Assembly: GCF_014207845.1 (NCBI RefSeq)
Contig: NZ_JACHLC010000001.1
Coordinates: forward strand, 930,001-994,000
From: Chryseobacterium shigense
Lineage (GTDB): Bacteria; Bacteroidota; Bacteroidia; Flavobacteriales; Weeksellaceae
DNA: 64,000 nt
Direction: 5' to 3'
Each line of letters opens with the position of its first letter. The first letter of the stretch is position 1. The translations under genes were made by a program, and so were the position numbers. The notes beneath the pieces are model-generated. The model was not told where the DNA came from. It was given only the letters and a program-made list of their open reading frames with translations, and made no database searches. Below, one piece after another: positions 52,270 to 60,379 of the stretch.

Positions 52270-52320
52270 TATTTTATGATTTTAAATTTTAGATTATAAA
52301 TTTTAAATTATTGATTTTCG

Positions 52321-52677
52321 TTATAAATTTTCAGATGAAGTTTTTATGATTTTGGTCAAAATATTAATAATGCTTTCAATTTCTTTCAAATAAGAATCTA
52401 TTTCAATTTGAACTAAATTTGAAGATTGATAAAGTCTTAACCAATATTTAGTTTCTCTTGCTTCTTTATTTGCAATAGAAAGTTTTGAGATAAAATCTTT
52501 TTTAGACTGGGCTGCAATTGCTTCTTCTACATTTGCGCCAATTGAAGTTCCACAGCGAAGAATTTGTTTTGATAAAATAAATTCATTTTGAGATTTACAA
52601 TGAGTATAAAATTTAATTATTCTTAAAGCAAAATCAAAAGTTTTTATTTGGATCAAATTGTCTTCTTTGAAACTCAT
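52321..52677 (-). CDS. Four-helix-bundle protein (23S-IVS-like) inserted between fadA and fadE
   Basis: A 118-residue protein of the family first found encoded inside 23S rRNA intervening sequences: MSFKEDNLIQIKTFDFALRIIKFY, GTSIGANVEEAIAAQSKKDFISKLSIANKEARETKYWL. It has no known function. It fits neatly between fadA (35 bp) and fadE (51 bp), with AT-rich partial inverted repeats on both sides (near 52275-52315 and 52685-52710), indicating a past insertion as a small mobile unit. Confidence 0.88.
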   Translation of the reverse strand: MSFKEDNLIQIKTFDFALRIIKFYTHCKSQNEFILSKQILRCGTSIGANVEEAIAAQSKKDFISKLSIANKEARETKYWLRLYQSSNLVQIEIDSYLKEIESIINILTKIIKTSSENL

Positions 52678-52712
52678 TTCATCTAAAATTTATAATTTAA
52701 ATCTATAATTAA

Positions 52713-53891
52713 TTAAAGAAGTTCAAAGATTGAAGCTGCTCCCTGTCCTGTACCTACGCACATAGAAACCATTCCGTATTTGTTTCCGCGTCTTCTCATT
52801 TCGTCAAGAAGCTGAACGGTTAATTTTGTTCCTGTACATCCAAGCGGGTGACCTAGAGCGATTGCCCCTCCGTTTACATTCAGAATATCAGGATTCAGAC
52901 CTAGTTCTTTTTTGATAGCAACGGATTGTGATGCGAATGCTTCGTTTAATTCTATTAAGTCAATATCTTTTAATTCAAGACCTGCCTGTTTTAAAGCTTT
53001 TGGAATAGCATAGATTGGGCCCATTCCCATAATTCTCGGCTCTAAACCTGCTGCTGCATAAGCTGCTAATCTTGCTTCCGGTTCAAGTCCTAGTTCTTTT
53101 ACCATTTCTTCGCTCATTACCATTACGAATGCAGCTCCGTCACTCATTTGAGAAGAGTTTCCGGCAGTTACACTTCCTCCGTTAGCGAATACCGGTCTAA
53201 GTTTTGCCAGGCCTTGTAATGATGTGTCTGCTCTAGGGCCTTCATCTACAGAAAAATCAAACTTTTTAGTCTGCATTTTCTGGTTTTCATCAAGGAAGTT
53301 ATATTCTACAGGAATGGAAACAATCTGATTGGCAAATTTTCCTTCCTGATTGGCTTTTAAAGCTTTCATGTGAGATTCAAAAGCGAACTGGTCCTGTTCC
53401 TCTCTTGTAATATTGTATTGTTTAGCAACTTCTTCAGCTGTATAACCCATTCCCCAGTAATAATCAGGGTTTGTTTTGGCAATGTCTGTTTCCGGAACGG
53501 GTTTGTAACCTCCCATCGGGATATATGACATGGATTCTGTACCTCCTGCAATAATGCAATCCGCCATTCCTGCCTGAATTTTTGCGGAAGCAATCGCAAT
53601 CGCCTCACTTCCTGATGCACAGTATCTGTTTACGGTAACTCCGGGAACCTTGTCTGTATTTAAACCCATTAAAGAAATTAAACGGGCTACGTTCAAACCT
53701 TGTTCAGCTTCCGGCATGGCGTTTCCTACAATAAGGTCATCAATTCTGTTTTTATCTAATTGAGGCAGCTCAGCCATTAATTTTTCAATAACTGTAGCGG
53801 CCATCACATCGGGTCTTGTGAATCTTAAACTTCCTTTTGGAGCTTTTCCAACGGCAGTTCTGAAACCCTTTACTATATATGCTGTTTTCAT
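52713..53891 (-). CDS. fadA: Acetyl-CoA acyltransferase (3-ketoacyl-CoA thiolase)
   Basis: A 392-residue thiolase. Nucleophile Cys91 in NRYCASGSEAI, His in GGAIALGHPLGCTGTKL and the second Cys in MVSMCVGTGQGAA give the active site; the NEAFASQSVAIK motif is present. It cleaves 3-ketoacyl-CoA in the last beta-oxidation step. It is in the operon order fadN, transposase, fadA, four-helix-bundle gene, fadE. Confidence 0.95.
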   Translation of the reverse strand: MKTAYIVKGFRTAVGKAPKGSLRFTRPDVMAATVIEKLMAELPQLDKNRIDDLIVGNAMPEAEQGLNVARLISLMGLNTDKVPGVTVNRYCASGSEAIAIASAKIQAGMADCIIAGGTESMSYIPMGGYKPVPETDIAKTNPDYYWGMGYTAEEVAKQYNITREEQDQFAFESHMKALKANQEGKFANQIVSIPVEYNFLDENQKMQTKKFDFSVDEGPRADTSLQGLAKLRPVFANGGSVTAGNSSQMSDGAAFVMVMSEEMVKELGLEPEARLAAYAAAGLEPRIMGMGPIYAIPKALKQAGLELKDIDLIELNEAFASQSVAIKKELGLNPDILNVNGGAIALGHPLGCTGTKLTVQLLDEMRRRGNKYGMVSMCVGTGQGAASIFELL

Positions 53892-53924
53892 ATTTTTTGT
53901 TTAATTAAAATTTTGAATTTTTTT

Positions 53925-53945
53925 GCCTCGTAGAGGTAAACTGTT
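53925..53945 (+). repeat. REP-like hairpin A, left
   Basis: GCCTC-GTA-GAGG hairpin (53926-53936) followed by a degenerate tail TAAACTGTT, in place of GACCTGTT. It is the weakest of the four REP-like units around the transposase. Confidence 0.55.
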
Positions 53946-53964
53946 CATAGCTTTTTTGCAATTT

Positions 53965-53993
53965 ACGGAGCTCCGTAGGAGCGACCTGTTAAT
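53965..53993 (+). repeat. REP-like hairpin B, left
   Basis: GCTCC-GTA-GGAGC hairpin (53970-53982) with the tail GACCTGTTAAT. The tail includes the transposase stop codon (53989-53991). It is inverted relative to the right-hand unit at 54511-54533. Confidence 0.8.
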
Positions 53994-54453
53994 CTTCAAT
54001 CCATTCAAATAAATATTTTGAATCATATTCAATTTCAAATTTTTCCATAAAATCCAAATATTCTTCTTTAAATGTTTTGTTTTTATGATGCTCTTCCTGA
54101 TTTAAGATATATTTTACAACGGAATCTACATTGCTTTTAGAATAAGAAAAGGCTCCATATCCTTCCTGCCAACTGAATTTTCCGTTAATCCATCCTTTTT
54201 CATTAATAAACTTTGATGAACCTGCTTTAATATCTCTAACCAAATCTGAAATTGATATTGTTGGGCCTATACTCACAAGAATATGAATGTGATCCGGCAT
54301 TGCAAAAACCGCAAATAATTTTTGATTTCTATTGGCAATAATACCTGTAATAAATTTATGTAATTCTTCTCTGTTTTCCTTTGGAATCAGGTTTTGCCTC
54401 CCTCTAACAGCGAAAACAATTTGAATATAAATTTGGGTGTATGTGTTTGCCAT
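53989..54453 (-). mobile_element. IS200/IS605-type Y1 transposase (RAYT-like) between fadN and fadA
   Basis: A 154-residue HUH-type Y1 transposase. The metal-binding HUH is MPDHIHILV (His55, His57) and the nucleophile is probably Tyr104 in GYGAFSYSKSNVD. No TnpB gene accompanies it. It is framed by REP-like palindromes with the tail GACCTGTT in inverted orientation (units at 53925, 53965, 54461 and 54511), like the arrangement of REP-associated tyrosine transposases. Reading frame is intact, so it may still act. It lies inside an operon, in the same direction as its host genes. Confidence 0.88.
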
Positions 54454-54460
54454 AAAAACT

Positions 54461-54481
54461 AACAGGTCGCCTCTACGAGGC
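54461..54481 (-). repeat. REP-like hairpin A, right
   Basis: AACAGGTC (54461-54468) followed by GCCTC-TAC-GAGGC (54469-54481), the inverted form of unit A on the left, with the full tail. Confidence 0.8.
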
Positions 54482-54510
54482 TCAATAACATTTTAAATTA
54501 TTAATTGCTA

Positions 54511-54533
54511 TTAACAGGTCGCTCCTACGGAGC
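54511..54533 (-). repeat. REP-like hairpin B, right
   Basis: TTAACAGGTC (54511-54520) followed by GCTCC-TAC-GGAGC (54521-54533), the exact inverted counterpart of the left unit B at 53970-53992. Confidence 0.85.
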
Positions 54534-54539
54534 TTCCTT

Positions 54540-56933
54540 CTAATTTCTCAACGGTTTTCCATTTTGAAGCATGTACTGAATTCTCTCCAGAGTTTTTCTT
54601 TCACCGCAAAGCTGAAGGAATGTTTCTCTTTCAAGGTTCAATAGGTATTGTTCAGTTACTACGGTTGGTTCAGAAAGATTTCCTCCGACCATAACGTTAG
54701 CTAATTTGTCTGCGATTTTCTTATCGTGCTCAGAGATGAAGTTTCCGGTAAGCATCTGGTCTGTTCCTACGTAGAACATTCCTAAAGCGTCTTTTCCTAA
54801 AACTTTTACTTTTTGCTCGATAGGTTGGGTATAACCTTGCTCTGCCAATAATTTTGCTACTTTTTTAGCTTCGGCGATCTGTCTGTTTTTGCTTACGGAT
54901 ACAATATCTTTTCCTTTTTCAAGAATTCCCATATCATAAGCTTCGTAGGCTGAAGTGGCTACTTTACCCATAGCAATGTTCATGAAGGCTTCACGAAGTC
55001 TGTTGTTTTTAACATCATCACTGTGGAATTCTCTGGAAGTTCTTAATGTAAGTTCTTTAGTCCCGCCGCCGCCAGGAATTACACCAACTCCGGTTTCAAC
55101 TAAACCAATGTAAGTTTCTGCTGCTGCTACAACTCTGTCTGCGTGCATGGTCATTTCGCAACCACCACCAAGGGTCATTCCGTGAGGGGCAACAACTACA
55201 GGAATAGAGGAGTAACGTACTCTCATCATGGATTTTTGGAAGTAAGCGATTGCCATATTCAGATCATCCCAGTCCTGTTCGATGGCCATCATCAGGATCA
55301 TTGCTAAATTGGCTCCCACAGAGAAATTGGCTCCCTGGTTTCCTACAACTAAACCATCATATTCTTTCTCAGCTAAATCAATGGCTCTGTTTAATCCGTC
55401 AAGAACTTCGCCTCCAAGAGAGTTCATTTTTGAACGGATCTCGAAGTTGATGATACCGTCACCAAGATCTTCGATAGCTGCTCCGGAATTACTCCAAAGT
55501 GTTTTATTTTTTCTGATATTATCCAAGATGATGAATGCATCCTGACCTGGAATTGTATTGTATTGTCCTGAATTTTTATCAACGAAAATGCTCTGACCTT
55601 CATCATTTACTTTATAGAAGCTCTCTACATTTTTAACCCAGTCTGAAACTTCATAGCCGGCATCTTTTGCCAGTTCAATACCTTTTTGAACGCCTACAGC
55701 ATCCCAAATCTCAAACGGACCGTTTTCCCATCCGAACCCGGCTCTCATGGCATCGTCAATTTTATAAACTTCGTCAGAGATTTCAGGAACTTTATGAGAA
55801 ACGTATGCGAATAATGCCCCTAAAGATTTTCTGTATAATTCTCCTGCTTTATCTTTTCCACCAATTAAAACTTTAAATCTGTCAATTGGTTTATCTATAT
55901 TTTTAGTTAATTCTAAAGTAGGGAAGGAAGATTTCCCCTGAAGTTCATATTCTAATGTATCGAGGTTTAACCCATGGATTTCAGATTTTCCTTCTGCATT
56001 TTTTACTTTTTTATAGAATCCCTGCTCAGTTTTGGAACCCAGCCATTTGTTATCCATCATTTTCTGGATATAACCAGGAAGGGCAAAAACATCATTGAAA
56101 TTATTGGCTTCAGCACCGCTCTGGCGTACACCGTTGGCTACCATCACCAATGTATCAAGACCTACAACGTCAGCTGTTCTGAATGTGGCTGATTTTGGAC
56201 GTCCGATTACAGGTCCTGTCAATTTATCAACTTCAGAAACGGTTAATCCTAATTTCTGTACATTGTGAAGAAGATCCATCATAGAGAAAACCCCGATTCT
56301 GTTGGCAATAAATGCCGGAGTATCTTTAGCTAAAACGGTTGTTTTTCCCAGGAATTTGGCTCCATACGTCATGTAGAAATCTACAATTTCCGGATCTGTA
56401 TCGTTTGTTGGGATAATTTCCAGAAGTGGAAGGTATCTTACCGGGTTGAAGAAGTGTGTTCCTGCAAAATATTTTTTGAAATCATCGCTTCTTCCTTCCG
56501 TCAAAAAGTGGATAGGAATTCCTGATGTATTAGAAGAAATTAATGTTCCTGATTTTCTGAACTGTTCAATTTTTTCATAAACAGATTTCTTAATGTCAAG
56601 CTTTTCAACAACTACTTCAATGATCCAGTCTGTATTTTTGATTTTCTGAAGATCATCATCAAAATTTCCTACTTTAATCCTATCTGCAAATTTGGGAGAA
56701 TAGAGAAGGGCAGGACTAGCTTTTTTCAGTTTTTCAAAGTTCTCAGAAGCAATTCTGTTTCTTACCGCTTTGTCATCTTTGGTCAAACCTTTTTTCTGTT
56801 CAGCTTCTGTCAGTTCAAAAGGAACGATATCCAAAAGGGACACTTCCACACCAATATTGGCGAAATGTGCCGCAATACCGCTGCCCATAATTCCTGAACC
56901 AAGAACCGTTACATGTTTGATTCTTCTTTTCAT
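54540..56933 (-). CDS. fadN: 3-hydroxyacyl-CoA dehydrogenase / enoyl-CoA hydratase (FadN type)
   Basis: A 797-residue bifunctional enzyme. I start at ATG 56933 (MKRRIKHVTVLGSG); 13 more residues would be added from an upstream ATG at 56972. The NAD-binding dehydrogenase half comes first (VLGSGIMGSGIAAHFANIG, 10-28; SNTSGIPI, THFFNPVRYLPLLEI), and the crotonase half last (GMTLGGGCEM, GLVETGVGVIPGGGGTKEL). This order is the reverse of E. coli FadB/FadJ and the same as Bacillus FadN, and with fadA and fadE the locus mirrors the B. subtilis fadNAE operon. Confidence 0.94.
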   Translation of the reverse strand: MKRRIKHVTVLGSGIMGSGIAAHFANIGVEVSLLDIVPFELTEAEQKKGLTKDDKAVRNRIASENFEKLKKASPALLYSPKFADRIKVGNFDDDLQKIKNTDWIIEVVVEKLDIKKSVYEKIEQFRKSGTLISSNTSGIPIHFLTEGRSDDFKKYFAGTHFFNPVRYLPLLEIIPTNDTDPEIVDFYMTYGAKFLGKTTVLAKDTPAFIANRIGVFSMMDLLHNVQKLGLTVSEVDKLTGPVIGRPKSATFRTADVVGLDTLVMVANGVRQSGAEANNFNDVFALPGYIQKMMDNKWLGSKTEQGFYKKVKNAEGKSEIHGLNLDTLEYELQGKSSFPTLELTKNIDKPIDRFKVLIGGKDKAGELYRKSLGALFAYVSHKVPEISDEVYKIDDAMRAGFGWENGPFEIWDAVGVQKGIELAKDAGYEVSDWVKNVESFYKVNDEGQSIFVDKNSGQYNTIPGQDAFIILDNIRKNKTLWSNSGAAIEDLGDGIINFEIRSKMNSLGGEVLDGLNRAIDLAEKEYDGLVVGNQGANFSVGANLAMILMMAIEQDWDDLNMAIAYFQKSMMRVRYSSIPVVVAPHGMTLGGGCEMTMHADRVVAAAETYIGLVETGVGVIPGGGGTKELTLRTSREFHSDDVKNNRLREAFMNIAMGKVATSAYEAYDMGILEKGKDIVSVSKNRQIAEAKKVAKLLAEQGYTQPIEQKVKVLGKDALGMFYVGTDQMLTGNFISEHDKKIADKLANVMVGGNLSEPTVVTEQYLLNLERETFLQLCGERKTLERIQYMLQNGKPLRN

Positions 56934-56988
56934 ATGTAAATTTTTATTATTAATAAGGTCATATGGAACCATATGGTTTCATTATAAT

Positions 56989-57444
56989 TTATTTCCTGTT
57001 GTTTAATAGTTCGTTGGCAATCTTCATGATTTCAGACATTACTTCCTTGAAGGTTTCAATCTTTTCCGGAGCAATCTTTTCCATCACTTTTTTGTTAAAA
57101 TTAACGACCACTTCTTTTGACATGTTCCTTGAATTCAATCCTTTATCTGTAAGTTTGATAATCACTTCCCTTTTATCGGCAGTGGTCTTTTCCTTATAGA
57201 TATATCCGTTATCTTCCAGAAGTTTGATAATTCTGGTTAAAGAAGTGGGTTCAATAGCCATTTTAGGACCTAAATTGGTACTCCGGGTTCCTTCTTTGGG
57301 ATCAATTTTAAGAAGAGTGAGGGCCTGTACAGCTGTAGAATCATGCTCCTGGGCAAGTTCTGTGTACATCTTAGAAACAGCCAGCCAGGTCTGCTTCAAA
57401 ACTAAATCTACGTTTTCTATTTTTTCTTTATTATTATCCATCAT
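56989..57444 (-). CDS. MarR-family regulator of the fad operon
   Basis: A 151-residue MarR-type winged-helix protein: TWLAVSKMYTELAQEHD, DPKEGTRSTNLGPKMAIEPTSLTRIIKLLEDNGYIYKEKTTADKREVIIKLTDKG (helices and wing). It lies 55 bp upstream of fadN in the same direction. Two palindromes with the core TATGCATGCATA lie upstream of its own start. By analogy with other MarR and FadR regulators, an acyl-CoA effector is likely; this is inference. Confidence 0.9.
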   Translation of the reverse strand: MMDNNKEKIENVDLVLKQTWLAVSKMYTELAQEHDSTAVQALTLLKIDPKEGTRSTNLGPKMAIEPTSLTRIIKLLEDNGYIYKEKTTADKREVIIKLTDKGLNSRNMSKEVVVNFNKKVMEKIAPEKIETFKEVMSEIMKIANELLNNRK

Positions 57445-57475
57445 TTATTCACTAATGGTGTTACCCAAATGTAGT

Positions 57476-57499
57476 AAATATTATGCATGCATAGTATTT
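57476..57499. promoter_or_regulatory. MarR operator, proximal
   Basis: AAATATTATGCA (57476-57487) and TGCATAGTATTT (57488-57499) form a palindrome with one mismatch. It is about 32 bp upstream of the marR start. Shares the core TATGCATGCATA with the distal site. Confidence 0.7.
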
Positions 57500-57560
57500 A
57501 TTAACGTTAAATTTTGTTAATACGCTGATAATAAATAGATTAAATTATATGATTAGCATA

Positions 57561-57580
57561 ATACTATGCATGCATAGTAT
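57561..57580. promoter_or_regulatory. MarR operator, distal
   Basis: Perfect 20-bp palindrome, ATACTATGCA followed by its complement. Centres of the two sites are 83 bp apart, close to eight helical turns, so looping or cooperative binding is possible. Confidence 0.75.
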
Positions 57581-57606
57581 GTGAAATATTTAACAGAAAT
57601 GCAGTA

Positions 57607-58530
57607 TTAATGAACGTTTTTAACGAAATTGACTATTTCTTCGAAAGATTCATATTGTTGTTTGGTGGTGCCGGTGAGGATACCCCAAAAACCATTTTTA
57701 TACTCAAAATGTAGGGCTGAAAGGTCTTTTTCGAAATTTTTCTGTAATAAAGAGTATAGCATTTCTTTGTGAACAGGCGGTGCATCAATGGAAGGGGGAA
57801 CAAAACTTTCATTCACCTGAAATAATGAAACATTAATAAGCTCTTCATGCTGAAGCAGCACTTCTTCCACAATCCCTGAAAAAAGCTGGTTATCTTTTAC
57901 GTACCATATCTTGTCTGCGAATTCTTTAGCCAATCTCCAGTCGTGGGAAGAAAATAGGATGATTTTATTTTGTTCCTTAGCCAGTTTGCGCAGAGTTTTT
58001 AAAATGATGAGCTTGTTCTTTTCATCCAAGTGGGTTGTTGGCTCATCCAGGATAATTACCGGAGAATTTTGAGTGATGGCTCGTCCGATGAACGCTTTCT
58101 GCAAATTCCCGTCTGAAAGGTTTTTAAGAAGGGTATGTTTATACTGGCTCAGTTCCAGGTCATTGATGATTTGTGCAACTTCATCCCTGTCCTCTTTTTT
58201 AAGCTCAAAATAAAATGGATAATAAATATATTTTCCCAGCGAAATAAGGTCTTCAACTGTATAATGCTGCGGAACATTTGATTTTGAAAATACAACAGCT
58301 ATATATTCTGCAATTTCTTTAACGGAAAGGGTTTTTATATTTTTCTGACCCATTAAAATTTCACCGCTTAAAAGGGAAATCTGATGTAAAATAGATTTGA
58401 TAAGCGTTGTTTTTCCCACACCGTTATTTCCAATCAGAAGGCATACGTCACCCAGTTTCAGATCTGCGTTGGCATTTGAAATTAAAGTCTGGTCGTAGCC
58501 TATATCGACTTGTCTGATTTGTAGGTGCAT
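57607..58530 (-). CDS. FecE-like ABC ATPase of an iron/cobalamin-type importer
   Basis: A 307-residue ABC ATPase of the siderophore/vitamin B12 class. Walker A GNNGVGKTTLIKS, signature LSDGNLQKAFIGRAI (variant of LSGG), Walker B PVIILDEPTTHLD and SSHDW switch. Compared with FecE or BtuD (about 255) it has an extra 60 residues at the C-terminus (PPVHKEMLYSLLQKNFEKD to the end), which I do not recognise. The permease gene lies 260 bp upstream, in the same direction; a substrate-binding protein gene is not in the window. Confidence 0.88.
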   Translation of the reverse strand: MHLQIRQVDIGYDQTLISNANADLKLGDVCLLIGNNGVGKTTLIKSILHQISLLSGEILMGQKNIKTLSVKEIAEYIAVVFSKSNVPQHYTVEDLISLGKYIYYPFYFELKKEDRDEVAQIINDLELSQYKHTLLKNLSDGNLQKAFIGRAITQNSPVIILDEPTTHLDEKNKLIILKTLRKLAKEQNKIILFSSHDWRLAKEFADKIWYVKDNQLFSGIVEEVLLQHEELINVSLFQVNESFVPPSIDAPPVHKEMLYSLLQKNFEKDLSALHFEYKNGFWGILTGTTKQQYESFEEIVNFVKNVH

Positions 58531-58691
58531 TGGATTGGTTAATTAATCGGAAGAATAATTTTTACAAAAATACTGTTTTTAAAGTGCAACAAGTTCGACT
58601 TGAACAAATTTTTATGCTGTTGTAATTTCATAAATAATTGACAATTCTGACTTCTCGTTTCTTTAAAAAAATAACACTTAATTTCTCAAAA

Positions 58692-58767
58692 ATCTGCTTA
58701 ATCTGCTAAATCTGCGAGCGTATAATTTTTTATTTTTTCTCCCGCAGATTGAGCAGATCAAGCAGAT
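58692..58767. repeat. Large imperfect inverted repeat between ABC genes
   Basis: Arms of 25 bp (58692-58716 and 58743-58767) match with two mismatches around a 26-nt AT-rich loop. Each arm is built of three ATCTGC/GCAGAT units. The hairpin lies in the 259-bp gap between the permease and ATPase genes, which read the same way, and could end or weaken transcription between them. Confidence 0.75.
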
Positions 58768-58789
58768 CTTAATTTATTGTTCATATTTA

Positions 58790-59761
58790 TTAAGCATTAT
58801 TCTGTTTTAAAAGCATCAACAAAATAACAGGGATTCCAAATACAGAGCTTATCACATTCAACGGAATCTGTGTTTTTTCAGCTATTACAGAGAAAAGCAT
58901 CATCACCAGCATTCCAAGAAACATATTAAGAATCCATTGCTGCCATAATTTGGACGGATTATAGATCAGCCTGCAGAAATGTGGAACAATGATCCCAATA
59001 AATAAAATAGGTCCCAGAAAGGCTGTAATAGAAGCTGAAAGCAGGGAAGAAGATGCAATGATCAGGATTTTTAACTGATTAAGATTAACTCCCAAACTCT
59101 GTGCATAAGAAGTTCCCAAAGAATTGCCTATCAATGGCTTTATGGTTTTAAAACAAAAAAACATTCCTGTAAAAACCAGAATAGATAATACATAGATCTG
59201 GTTTCTTGTCACCATATTATTAGCACCGAAAGACCATAAAATATAGTTTTTCAGACTTTGATTTTCTGCATAGAACTGTAATAATGAAACAACAGCACCT
59301 GCAAATGCCGAAACAAGAAATCCAAATATAATAAGATAAGATTTATCCTGAAATCTGTTCGACATGGAAAGCAAGATCAGCATCAAAACAAAGCTTCCCG
59401 CAATAGCTGAAAGACTGAGAAAACTGTTTTGCAGAAATTCCGGGATTAAAAAATCATGGGAAAAGAAAATGTAAAAGGCTACCGATAAACTGGCTACAGA
59501 GGTAATTCCTAAAATATCCGGACCAGCCAGCGGGTTTTGAAAATATTCCTGCATCAGGAAACCGGAAGTAGGAATCGAAATTCCGGCTAAAAGCATCACC
59601 AGAATACGGTTGACACGGATCTCCGCAATCTGGCTTTGAGCAGTATTCTGAAAAAAATCCTGTATACCCAAACTTAAAAATCCTGTATTCAGGTTGATCA
59701 CAGCAGTAAAAATAATGGCAGCTGTCAGCAGTAAACACAGGATTTTGAATTTTTTTGACAT
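58790..59761 (-). CDS. FecCD-family ABC transporter permease
   Basis: A 323-residue multi-pass permease of the BtuC/FecCD family, about nine or ten helices. Family features: NRILVMLLAGISIPTSGFLMQEYFQNPLAGPDILGIT, GALxFFVSAFAG-like regions, and the end GILVPHFCRLI(Y)-type motif IGIIVPHFCRL that contacts the ATPase. Probably imports ferric siderophore, heme or cobalamin with the ATPase downstream. The TlpA-like gene lies 22 bp upstream. Confidence 0.9.
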   Translation of the reverse strand: MSKKFKILCLLLTAAIIFTAVINLNTGFLSLGIQDFFQNTAQSQIAEIRVNRILVMLLAGISIPTSGFLMQEYFQNPLAGPDILGITSVASLSVAFYIFFSHDFLIPEFLQNSFLSLSAIAGSFVLMLILLSMSNRFQDKSYLIIFGFLVSAFAGAVVSLLQFYAENQSLKNYILWSFGANNMVTRNQIYVLSILVFTGMFFCFKTIKPLIGNSLGTSYAQSLGVNLNQLKILIIASSSLLSASITAFLGPILFIGIIVPHFCRLIYNPSKLWQQWILNMFLGMLVMMLFSVIAEKTQIPLNVISSVFGIPVILLMLLKQNNA

Positions 59762-59783
59762 GATCAGAAAGAATCCGGATATA

Positions 59784-60347
59784 TTATTTTAAAAGTGCAT
59801 CAACTTTAGAGTTCAGCACTTCTTCGGTCATCATACCTAAGTATTCATCAGTTTTATCTCCTTTTCTCAGATAGGTAAAAGGAATGGATCCGCCGTCCCA
59901 CTGTTTGAAATTATTACTGAAAAAAGTAGCATCCAGCTTCTGCCCATCCAAAAGAATGATATTACCGGCAAGATTATTTTCCTGTGCAAATGTTTTCACT
60001 GAACTGTTCCATTCAGATTTATCATCAAGATTGATAAATGTAAATTTTACAGGTTTTCCATGTAGTTCCTGCATTTTGTTCTTAAAATGAGGAATTTCTC
60101 TTATGCATGGTCCACACCAGGTTGCAAAGAAATTAGTTACATATAAAGTATCATTTTTCTGAGCCAGAAATTTTCCGAGATCCTCAGGAGAAAGTTCCTT
60201 TGAAACATAAGCTCCTGATGCAGAAGAAGCTGTATTTTCTGATACAGTAACGGAATCTTCAATAGCCGTGTTTTCCGTTTTCTGACCATCTTTTTTACAG
60301 CTGTAAAGTGCAGTGAGGATAAGCGTGGATAAAATTATCTTCTTCAT
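59784..60347 (-). CDS. TlpA/thioredoxin-like lipoprotein
   Basis: A 187-residue periplasmic thioredoxin-fold protein. Signal with lipobox ILTALYSC (Cys17). Redox site TWCGPC in VTNFFATWCGPCIREIPHF and cis-Pro in GSIPFTYL. A Ser/Thr-rich linker (20-50) precedes the fold. It may keep Cys residues of periplasmic partners reduced, for example in heme or cytochrome maturation, which would fit the iron-type transporter downstream. It is divergent from the oxidoreductase gene with only 32 bp between. Confidence 0.88.
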   Translation of the reverse strand: MKKIILSTLILTALYSCKKDGQKTENTAIEDSVTVSENTASSASGAYVSKELSPEDLGKFLAQKNDTLYVTNFFATWCGPCIREIPHFKNKMQELHGKPVKFTFINLDDKSEWNSSVKTFAQENNLAGNIILLDGQKLDATFFSNNFKQWDGGSIPFTYLRKGDKTDEYLGMMTEEVLNSKVDALLK

Positions 60348-60379
60348 AAATTATTTTTTGACTATTTTTGAGTTGAAGT

